64,000 nt of DNA from Kryptolebias marmoratus. Lineage: Eukaryota > Chordata > Actinopteri > Cyprinodontiformes > Rivulidae. The notes under the pieces are model-generated. The model did not search any database. It was given only the letters and a program-made list of their open reading frames with translations, and was not told where the DNA came from. The stretch is taken from contig NC_051441.1 in NCBI RefSeq assembly GCF_001649575.2, positions 13,523,039 to 13,587,038 of the forward strand, given 5' to 3'. Below, piece by piece: positions 25,250 through 34,681 of the stretch. The position numbers and the translations under genes are program-made. Every line of letters starts with the position of its first letter. The stretch's first letter is position 1.

Positions 25250-25330
<81 letters not shown>
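25250..25330. repeat. (GATA)n microsatellite, about 20 units
   Basis: An almost perfect GATA/ATAG tandem of about 80 bases. It ends about 170 bases before the natd1 start codon, inside its likely promoter or leader. Long peptides of repeated YLSI read from it in reverse are artefacts of the repeat. Confidence 0.97.
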
Positions 25331-25331
<1 letters not shown>

Positions 25332-25501
25332 GGCAGAAACAATCACATGTTCGTGAGGAGGAACTTGTTTTGGTGTTTACTGTGTCACGTGACCTCACAG
25401 CTGATTCGGTTGGATGTTTTTGCTCCGACTGCGGTTCGTCTTGTAGCCATTTCTGGTTCGGGCTGCCGCAGCGCCTCGCCGTGAGCCCACTGCCCTCTGC
25501 T

Positions 25502-27318
25502 ATGGCACAAGCCAACACCGTGTTTGACGCGAGCAGCTCTCAGATTCAGGTGGAGCACGACAAAAAGCGCCGGCAGTTCGTTATCCGGCTGAACGGTGAG
25601 AGCTGGTTGTTTTTTTTTTGCTAGGTGGGCACGCACGGGGTTAGCTTTAGCCGTTTGCGCTGCTAGCATTGTTGTCGTTAGCCTCCATGAAGGACTCCAG
25701 CTGCCATTTCATTTCGGGCACAGCTGCGCTCAGTTCACACAGTCGACGAAGGGGGAGGAAAGAAAAAGGGACCCGAGTCTTGTCAGAAATGTAACCTCAG
25801 ACTCTGGCGTTTAGTTTTACTCGTTTAGCTGTTTCCCTTGAAGCAGCTGTTCGATTTAAGCCACTGCAGTCCATTTAATAAACAATGAATTATGGGTCAC
25901 ACAGTGTTAGGGATGGAGTTTACTCTAAGGGATTGCATTTTTAAATATCTACTTTTATGGAGCTATTGACTTTAAATCAATGTAATTTCCAGGAATGTTT
26001 TGCCTGATTCTTCCTCGCTGTGATGCACATCTATGTGAGATGTATTTATTATTAATTTTGCTGAATAATTATCTTTTTTTCAGTCTCATCTTGTCCAGCA
26101 GCAGTATATCTTGACCCCTCCCGTCTTATTGGGTTGCCTTTCTGTAGCTTTTGTGCAAAACCTTTGAGCCAACCTCAATGTCTTAACATTTTGCTTCCAG
26201 GCAGCCAGAGTCTTTGTAGTCCTTTTAAAACCGATCTTGATCCATATTTATTGAAGTTTTCTGATTTTTAGTTTGATAAGCCACTTAATTCCAACCTATA
26301 CATCATTCAAGTGGTTAAAAAAGGCTCCTGGACTCAAGGGATGGACCAATGATGTGTCGACACAAAACAGACTTTGACTTTTTAGGCTCTTTTTTTTCTC
26401 GTTTCTTTAGTTGAAGCAATAAAAATAGCAAAGATAACATTGTTTGGCACATATAATTGGTGCATCTCTCAGGTCCTTTTCTGGATTTTTCCTTTTTTTA
26501 TTAGAGAGGGGACTTTTAGACTGATGTTTTTTTTCTTTCTTAAACCTGCTGACACTTCATATGTTCTCTACTTGTCCACTTTTTTTCATTTTTTAAGCAC
26601 ACATGCTGCCAAAGACTAGACTGAAAATGAGGGGGAAAGTCCAAACCTCTGAAAGACTTTCAGAAAGCCTGAAGAACTATCGATGACGTTTAAAAGATTA
26701 CGAGGAAGTCTGGCTCCTTGGAAGCAAACTTTAAAAGACGTCGGGAGTGGGTTAACACGGTGCTGCGCGTGGATTTGTTTCCTTGACGACTTTCTGCTGA
26801 GCTGTCAGAGCTGATCCTAACACCGGCAGGAGTTACGGCCTCTGTCTGTCTGCAGGGTCCCACGATCGAGCCGTTCTTCTGTACGAATACGTCGGGAAGA
26901 AGATGGTGGACTTGCAGCACACAGAAGTTCCCGACGCTTATCGAGGGAGAGGGATTGCCAAACACCTGGCAAAGGTATTTAAAGTTAGACTCTTTTAAAT
27001 TTGGTTTAATTTTTCATAATAATTTGAGGGTTTGACGTAATAATTGCCGCACTGTTTCTGATTTTTAGTACATTTTACAATATGCTGTATTTTGGTTCTG
27101 AGTAGCTTGTTTGCTTTTGTTTTTTGCTGTTAGGTAGACATGTTTAAGATCTGCTATAAAAATAATTACTTGAGTTGGGTTTGTGCTTTACGTGACGTCA
27201 GGCAGCCATGGATTTTGTGGTGGAGGAGGACTTGAAAGCTCACCTGACCTGCTGGTACATCCAGAAATATGTCAAAGAAAATCCTCAGCCTCAGTACTTC
27301 GAACACATCTATCAGTGA
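25502..27318 (+). CDS. natd1: NATD1, small N-acetyltransferase-domain protein, 3 exons
   Basis: CDS: join 25502-25595, 26856-26974, 27202-27318, giving 109 residues, close to the mammalian protein (about 113). The [20 protein letters not shown] (41-60) and [20 protein letters not shown] (61-80) blocks are near-identical to human NATD1 (C17orf103). RGRGIA is the acetyl-CoA pyrophosphate-binding loop of GNAT folds, so CoA-ester binding is expected; the substrate is not known to me. The domain is a minimal GNAT of the YidJ/Gtl3b type. Donors (AACG/GTGAGA, AAAG/GTATTT) and acceptors fit. The start at 25502 matches the family length, but an in-frame AUG at 25370 is also open. Next to tmem11 as in human 17p11.2. 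Confidence 0.95.
26190..26730. mobile_element. MITE-like element with TTTGCTTCCA terminal inverted repeats (natd1 intron 1)
   Basis: The left end reads TTTGCTTCCAGGCAGCCAG and continues TCTTTGTAGTCC. The reverse complement of the right end reads TTTGCTTCCAAGGAGCCAG and continues ACTTCCTCGTAATC. These match over about 30 bases, facing inward about 540 bases apart, with no coding capacity. A related copy lies at 30.67-30.96 kb, and a possible internal fragment at 24.68-24.78 kb. Class not assigned. Confidence 0.55.
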
Positions 27319-28556
27319 CCCCCGCCTTAAAGAAACTCTCACGAGGGAAATACTGTGTGACGGCGTGCTTTGGAGTAACAGGATGAAACGCAACCAAACC
27401 CTCCCGAGGACCGTTAAACGCATCATCGAGGTGAGTCCAGGTGCTCTCGCGCCAGAACATGCGTGAGCTGAGCATCGGGTCATCATTTTACATCCATAAA
27501 CACGAGGGGGACTGTGTGCAGGAGGCGAGGGGAAAATGGTCTCAAAGAACCAAAACGTGATGCCTGGAAGATCCGGGGGGGGATTCTCGGCACTGACTGG
27601 AAGCAAACGTTCGGCGTGTAAACGAGAGCCGACCTCAGGTTCTCGCTGATCTTGAGCTTCAAGATGACCAGCTTGGCGTCTTGGTGGTTCCACTTACTCT
27701 CAGATGGCATTGATTTTTATATTACAGCCCCCCTTTTTTAATACTTTTTATTTGTACTAGTTTTAGATATCACCTTCTTCCTCTTTAAACAGATGTTTCT
27801 TAGTGCGGAGATCTAGTGTGTGAGAAATACATCCTAGGTTCCAGGTTTTAAAAATATGTATTTTGAAAAGATTTCCTTCCCTGAAGCTTCATTTGGTTGA
27901 ACTTTAAAGCCATCCTTTACTTGTAATAAAAGCCAACATGTTTTTAGGGTCCTTAGTTAATTAAAGGTGCTTGGTGTGTAACCCACGGTGCAGCCTGAGA
28001 ACCTGCCTGGCTTCGTGTTGGAGCCACTGAGAGTCTGACATCCGTTTAATTTATGACCTCAGAGTTGATTTAAATAAATAACTTGGTTCAAACCAGCATC
28101 AGCAACAGCACTCCTTTATTCAGGGCAGGTGTGGTGGTCTTTGTTGTTTGAAATTTCATTTAATTTCTCTTTTCAGTTCTGCTTTTTTTTATTCTTTTAC
28201 AATGTTTGATTTCAAAATAATAAAAGTTGACCACGTAAACATTTTCCAGGAAATAAAATTGCTGTAGACAATCTTAGGTGTTGAGCAGAAAAATACCTCA
28301 GGGCTCTCGAACGCTCTCCGGCACACTCTTATTAAGAACTGCAATAATAATAATAATAATAAAAAGTCCCTTTCAAAAACTGTTTTTGAGGAGTAGAGGC
28401 CAAGGCATTGTCTTTTATTGTGTAGGTTTTATGTTTTTGATTATATTTGTTTGTTTTGTTTAAAAGGAAAATGTCAGATTAAATGTGTCAAAATGTTCCA
28501 ATGTTTTTGTTAAACTATTTTATACTTGATCATTTGTTTCCTGTACTTGTCTTTAA

Positions 28557-28567
28557 ATAAATAAAGC
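28557..28567 (+). terminator. natd1: Poly(A) signal, probably natd1
   Basis: AATAAATAAA occurs about 1.24 kb after the natd1 stop, in AT-rich sequence without other coding signals. It is the strongest such string before tmem11 and suggests a long 3' UTR. Confidence 0.5.
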
Positions 28568-29790
28568 TTCTTATCACATTATTTATGCTGTGGATTTCTG
28601 ACAAAACAAAGTGCCTTGAGGTAATTAATAAAGAACTGGTCCATCCCAGGAGCTTTGGGGCGCTTTTGTGCTTGAGTTCTTTATGAGTCAGAAACAAGCT
28701 TGGCAACAAAATATTTTAAAAATGGTCAGGCACAAGTACTAAAGACTCTACATCCAATGAAATTAGTACTGTCTTGAAACTGTTGCACAAGTCTGTAAAG
28801 AAAAAACCTGAATAACCTTCCAAAAACGGGGAGAAACGTTATTTTTCACTTGTGGTTACAATTATTTGTTTCAGTTTTGACTTGTGTGGAAAGTATCTGC
28901 CCAAAACATATGGAATATTCTTTGTGTTAAATTTAAATCCCGATGTGAAAAAACAAATACAGTTTTTGTAACCAATATTAACTGAGGAAACTTAATAAAT
29001 TCAAAGGTAGCACCTAATTAAGGTGTTTGTTACCAGCAGGACCGTTTTTGGCGCCATCTAGCGGCAGTGCAAGGCATGACATTCATTTGGCAAATTTTAT
29101 GTCAAAAGTATTTAATTTGATTTTTTGATTAAAATTTTGATAGAATTGGCAACCTATAATCGTGTATAAAAATAAAATAAGACGCCAGAAATTTCTTAAA
29201 AAGTTACTATAAATATTATAAATGGCTCTAGTTTTGACATGTACACGTTAGAAAATAGTAATAAAACTGGATCAATTGTCCTCCCTGGTTTCAAATATTA
29301 TTGTTGTTATTTATTTATATTGAGAAGTGACATGCGTAGTGCTTACTGGAACCTGAGGCGGTTACATTATCGCCCACAGCACGTTATTGCAGCCGATCCA
29401 CATTCCTGAACGCGGCCATTATCATCCAACGTGAGTCGGGTTGAAGCACGCGCACAGCCACTGACAGAGCACGCGAGGGCACAATATGGGTGAGTGTCTG
29501 GGGGTTGCTCCAGAAAACCCTACAGCAAAAATAATAATATTAATTTAAAAAAGGTAGCGGAAGATCATTTAATTTTGGTAAAACAGTATTCTCTAACAAA
29601 TGTAAACAGTAGGATTAGTTAGGATTTAATACTTAAATGCTTTGGTTTTATTTTGAAGAATTTGATTTGTTTATTTATTTTAATATAAGCAAATACACCA
29701 GTGTTATTTTTGCCAGGTTTAATTAAAAAAAACTCGTCTGACCTCTCAAACTTCTACGCTGTTACAAAATACGTGCAGCAGGTACTCTGC

Positions 29791-29930
29791 CCGCACAGCA
29801 CCATGGGAATTGAAGTCCGGCAACAGGTCCGTTTGAAGCGTCGGCCGCACTTACGCACAACAATACCCAGGATCCCTAGCGCCGTTTTACGTCAACTGAA
29901 ATCACTGTTGTTTTTTCCAATATGGCGTCG
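29791..29930 (+). promoter_or_regulatory. tmem11: tmem11 core promoter: ZNF143/THAP11-like motif and YY1-like site at the start codon
   Basis: The minus strand at 29801-29820 reads CCGGACTTCAATTCCCATGG, close to the ACTACAATTCCCA element bound by ZNF143 and THAP11. At 29919-29929 the sequence AATATGGCGTC matches the YY1 consensus AANATGGCGNC and contains the tmem11 ATG itself, an arrangement typical of TATA-less housekeeping and mitochondrial genes. No TATA box was seen. Confidence 0.55.
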
Positions 29931-32085
29931 CTGGGAAGGAGGCGCGGTGTCCCAGTTAGCAGGGAGAGGTCAGTTACTCCACATTTTGGCCGTAAAGCGA
30001 AAACATTTTCATAAGATACAAAGTTTTGTCGATGGCACACACCGTTCCCGACCATGCACCTCATTTAGGACTCAAACCCCAGCGCCAACGTAAAAAATCG
30101 TAATTTTACCCCCGTGATTAGCTAACGTTAGCTGGCTAGTAGCTGCCGTAGTTAGCAGGGAACTTAACTGTCCGCTCTTGGGGTGATTTAAGCATCCCGC
30201 TCCAGTCGTACAACTGGGTAGAAAAACTGCTTTGTGCCACTCGTCGTCGTGAAGGCTGCTGTGATGTGTCGGGTTTTATTTCGCTGCACAGATCCGTCTC
30301 TCAGCTACGAGTGTCCGCTGTTCGAGCTGCTCTGAAAGTGAAGCGGTGCTGAACTCAGCTGGCCAGTCTTCCAACTTTACACCATGCTGGCGACAGAGCT
30401 AATGTCCGCTCCGGTGCTGCGTGTCCCAGGATAAAATATCCTGCAAAGATGGTCCCGACTATCTAAAATGGCCCTCAAGTTGCCTTTAAAGAAGTTCAGT
30501 TGTTGACATTATTTTCTTAGCAGGTAACAGATCCGGTCGTATATCTTTAACAAAAAGAGGACCAAAATTATCAGTAGATAAATCGGCAAAACTCGCAAAG
30601 AGTTCTTGATTGTTTGGGTTTCTACAATACTGTAAGGAAGTTTTAAAACACCCCTAATTTCTTTGTTTTGCTTCCAAGCAGCCACACTTTCTTGTAATAT
30701 TTCAAAGTGGTCTTGATGAACAAATCTCCAAGCTTTCTGAAGATCTTCATTGAGTCTTCATCCAGTACACGCCAAGTTTTTCAGCTAACAGCTCCTTGGA
30801 AATCACCTTATTGGTGATTTTCTCAGTGTCGAACTGTGCTGTCTTTGGTGGTCTGCGAAATATGAAATGAAATTGAAAATTAGTGAAATCTTGGCTAAAG
30901 TTAAAACAAAAATTACCCAAAAAGCTTGCCTCCTTGGAAGCAAAATATAAAGAAATGATGAATGTGTAACTTATGGTTTGATGTAAAGACTCTTTTTTTA
31001 TCTTTGTGAGTTTATTAGATGTTTTTATTTGTCACATTTAAACAAATATTTATTTGTACAGGCCTAATATTAAGCTAAATTTTAAATTAACAACAAGAAA
31101 AGTAGCCGTTTTGTTTTTTATACTCTTAAAGTTAACAAAAAGTTTGTCTCAGACACCAGCTGTGGTCGCCATTCTTATCAGTTTGGGTGGGATGGTGGCC
31201 ATGCCCCCCTCCCCCATTTTTTTTTCTGACAAGATTGAACAATAACTTATTTTTTTTGCTGCAACTGACCTTTGCTATATTGAACCTTTTGTTTGTTTTG
31301 TAAATAACCAGAATTGAATAAAATAGAAGAATAAAGCACTAAGTGAAAATGTGCAAGTTTTAAACTGTAGGAAAGTGTAACTGAAGCTATCAAGTAATAG
31401 TTTTTGAGTCACGGTGATCTTGAAACGAGGATGTTGTGTTAAATACTGAGACTGGACTAACATTAGGTGACACTACTATTTTAAAGAAATACAAAACACA
31501 TGATTGTATTATTGTAAGTTGTCATATGCATCTTTCTCATCATTGCCGGTTCATTCCTCTGTTTTGTACAGGGGAGTGATGGCGGCGTCAGATTGCTACA
31601 TCGTGCACGAGATCTACAATGGAGAGAACGCACAGGACCAGTTTGAGTACGAGCTGGAGCAGGCGCTGGAGGCCCAGTACAAATACATTGTCATTGAGCC
31701 CACGCGGATCGGCGACGAGACGGCCCGCTGGATTACGGTGGGGAACTGCCTGCACAAGACGGCTGTGTTGTCAGGCGCCGCATGCCTCCTGACGCCACTG
31801 TCACTGCCCGCCGAATACTCGCGCTACGTAGCGTTGCCCGCCGGTGCCCTCAGCGTGGCCTGCGCCGCACTCTACGGGATTTCGTGGCAGTTTGATCCCT
31901 GCTGCAAGTACCAGGTGGAATATGACAGCCAGAAACTGTCACGGCTGCCCCTGCATACACTGACCTCCTCGACACCCGTGGTTTTGGTACGCAGGGATGA
32001 CATCCACAGAAAGAGACTCCATAACACGATAGCACTGGCTGCCCTGGTGTATTGCGCCAAGAAGATCTATGAACTCTATGTATGA
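29922..32085 (+). CDS. tmem11: TMEM11, mitochondrial inner-membrane protein, 2 exons
   Basis: CDS: join 29922-29968, 31572-32085, giving 186 residues (human 192). Exon 1 encodes MASLGRRRGVPVSRE, matching the basic N-terminus of human TMEM11. Exon 2 opens within RGVMAASDCYIVHEIYNG and is nearly identical to the human protein through ENAQDQFEYELEQALEAQYK and QFDPCCKYQVEYD to KKIYELYV. Two hydrophobic segments (about 79-95 and 101-120) span the inner membrane; TMEM11 associates with MICOS and shapes cristae, and has been linked to BNIP3-dependent mitophagy. The donor is GAGAG/GTCAGT and the acceptor TTGTACAG. Starting at the methionine inside exon 2 would drop the conserved basic leader. Same neighbours (natd1, dhrs7b) as in mammals. 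Confidence 0.96.
30666..30955. mobile_element. Second copy of the TTTGCTTCCA-ended MITE-like element (tmem11 intron 1)
   Basis: The left end TTTGCTTCCAAGCAGCCACA is mirrored at the right, whose reverse complement reads TTTGCTTCCAAGGAGGCAAG, about 290 bases apart. The interior (CTTGATGAACAAATCTCCAA and CTTTCTGAAGATCTTCATTG) resembles the fragment near 24.7 kb. Noncoding. Confidence 0.55.
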
Positions 32086-34260
32086 GTACACTCGGCAGAA
32101 AAATTTAAGAACCATCAAAAAAAACAAAAAAAAACAACGAAAAAAAATACCAGAACATACCCAGCCCCGGATGTAAGAAAAGTGGAAGTCACAATCAGAC
32201 CCAGTGGTTAGCTCCGCTTGTGGTGGCTGCTTCCACTTTGAACTTTGATCAGAGGGATATAGTTAAAACTAGAAGGGATATTTTTTCCCGTACATTTCCT
32301 TTACTTCTATGTGACGACAACAGCACACCTATCTCCATAGTACTTTTGCGCCGGCTCCCCTGCCCTCCTTATCTTCTTCACACAGCAAAGCTAAGAGCAA
32401 AAAGGAGCATGGCCGCAGTTCCTTCTGGACTGAAATATTTCGAAGTAGACATGTTTTTGTGTATTACTGCTCTTTCCTCTTTCCCTCATAGTTTTACTGT
32501 ACCCCTTTTTTGCTGATCAGTACATAATGTTTCATTAAATAGGATATTTCAAACTTACTTTTCTGTATTTTACTTTTGTTTTTTTTTCACGATGTCTGGG
32601 AAGGAGTGAATAGACCCAAGTTAAATAAGGTTGTCTTGTTTAAGTAGACTGTCGTGACATGGCTCCATGTTCTCCTCTAAACGTGTATATTACATTCACA
32701 TCGAGACAAAGCCAATGTAGACGTTTAACGCTGCAGGTGATACACGTCACGTAGCTCCATCATTTGTTTTCTGCTGTGATGTTCCTCTCAGGAGGTAGCA
32801 GTGCTCCTTATGGGACGAGGAAACCTATGTAAACATGAAATAAAGGATGAGTTGTAACATAACAGGAGACTTAAAAGAACTGGAGAATAAACTGTAATCC
32901 AGATATGAACTGCTTGACTGTTCTGTTTGACACCAACGAAAAGTTGGCTGTCCGTTGTGGGCAGATCGAGGATTGGTGACGTTCATGTCAACCAGTTTTA
33001 GGTTAGTTGTCAAAAATTTGTGACACAAATGAAAAATATGTAACCCTTTCCACAGAGTCAAAAGACCTACAGGACAGCTGTAAATGTTCAACTCTTTGAC
33101 CTTGTTAACTTTGAATTTATAATCCGATGCTTCTTTTTTTTTTTTTTTCCTCCTGTGGTGCTTCAGTGAAACACACAGTTTTCTAATAAATGTACAGAGT
33201 GTATAAACCCCCCCATCAGACCTGAGACTGGCTGAGAAGAGTTGATTTTCAAACTTTGCTTTTCTATTTTCTTCACAACAACCTACTGTGAGCCGAGCTC
33301 TGAGTATTGGCTGGTGGATGTGGAAAACCACAGGCATGCAGTGTTTTGCAGTGCTTGCATTTCCCCCCTCACTTTAAAACTGAAATAAAAAATCTTTCAT
33401 CTGTTCAAGAGTTGCAACAACATCACCCCTGTTATTTCTTCTTTTATGCATCATATGGGGTTAAGGGATGAACGAACGCGGTGAGTTTAATTTGTGACTA
33501 GCGGGGAACGCTAATTAATTCAGAGCTAACCTGCTGCCAAAACGAGCTGTTTTTCCATGAAAGGTTTTTTCCACCAACCAAATTTGGGAGGTGGTGGTGT
33601 CTGGTGTCTCAGGTATGTCCCATCCATAAAAACACATCTTTAGTTTGGTCTTCAGACTGTTGGCAACCAATGGTATGATGAAGCACATATGGCCAAAATC
33701 CAGCCCAGGGCCCTTGAACTGACTTTATGTTGCCTTTGCTGTAAACATTAAAAAATGTCATCTAGGTTCTCTAAATCTAAGGCTTTTGCACTAAAATAGC
33801 TGCATTTGCCAGGTTGGTGAGGTCTGTGTTTGCGCTGCTGCCAGAAAAAGACTGAAAACAAATGTTTTCTTTTTTTTAAGACTCTAAATTATGATGTATT
33901 TAGACTAAAAACTGACAGCATTTATGTTACTTGTCAGTTCACTGGCATTATGTCAAATAATGGCACAGCTACAAGAAAATTGTAATTGGAAAAGGGAAAA
34001 TAAAGCCTAATCTGAAACATAAATGTTTTCCAGTTTAATGTGTGGCCTTACAATATCTGTAAATAAGTTAATATGGTTCTCTGGAAATAAAATACTGACC
34101 ACACTGGGCTAAAAAAGACAGAATTTTTTAATTTATGTAATGCTTTTTGAACTTATTAGTCAAATAAGAGAGAGTTCGCTTCGAACGCAGAAAAAAAGGG
34201 TCACATTTGGATAACTTTGCTGGTTGAAAAATCTTGACGAGGACCAGTTAATGAGCTTCT
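32086..34260. other. tmem11 3' UTR and spacer to dhrs7b
   Basis: No coding exon with consistent splice signals was found. The open frame on the minus strand at 32.8-33.3 kb (170 codons) has no recognisable family and overlaps the likely tmem11 3' UTR, so I read it as chance. Confidence 0.5.
32839..32844 (+). terminator. tmem11: Candidate tmem11 poly(A) signal
   Basis: AATAAA about 750 bases after the stop, in noncoding sequence; a second (GAAATAAAAAAT) lies near 33.38 kb. Which one is used cannot be told from sequence. Confidence 0.4.
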
Positions 34261-34266
34261 GTCGCG

Positions 34267-34295
34267 AACTGCATTTCCCACAATCCTCTGCGGCA
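34267..34295 (+). promoter_or_regulatory. dhrs7b: ZNF143/THAP11-like motif in the dhrs7b promoter
   Basis: AACTGCATTTCCCACAATCC followed by TCTGCGGCAG closely follows the ACTACATTTCCCAGAATGC-type element of ZNF143/THAP11 promoters. It lies about 390 bases upstream of the coding exon. A GC-rich stretch and a possible leader donor (AACTCGGGTCAGG, about 34.40 kb) follow, and the coding exon has an acceptor at about 34.66 kb. Confidence 0.55.
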
Positions 34296-34681
34296 GTTTG
34301 TCGAAGGACACAAGTGGAACGGAAAGTCCGTCCAGCCAAACCGGAACTACTCGTTTTCACCGATACACACTCTGCTTCATTGTACCTTTGGACAACAACT
34401 CGGGTCAGGCCTTTTTTTACTTAACTTTATACACAAACAACACTTTTATAAGTTATAACTTATTTTTTTATATGCACGCCAGACGATAGGTAACGTTAGC
34501 ATTAGCATCATTAGCCGTGAGTGTATCTTTGACGGCATGTTGGCACGAACAACAGTGCAAATCCTGTATTTGCAAAGTTAGAAATAAGCTATAAAGTCAT
34601 ATTGAGGAAAGTAAAAAAGGATCATTATCAATATTAATGTAACCTGGGTTTGTGTGCAGCCAGGTGGAGTGGTTGTCAGCC

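Noticed and set aside
27166..27693. 175-codon minus-strand frame overlapping natd1 exon 3 and its 3' UTR
   Set aside because: Opposite strand to a conserved exon; the sequence is low in recognisable features and has no splice or promoter support.
29489..29500. ATGG followed by GTGAGTG, looking like a tiny first coding exon before tmem11
   Set aside because: Joined to the tmem11 exon at 31572 it reads into a stop, while the exon at 29922 gives the expected N-terminus. It may be leader or chance.
32825..33337. 170-codon minus-strand frame downstream of tmem11
   Set aside because: No recognisable motif, contains a lysine run from a homopolymer, and lies in the likely 3' UTR.
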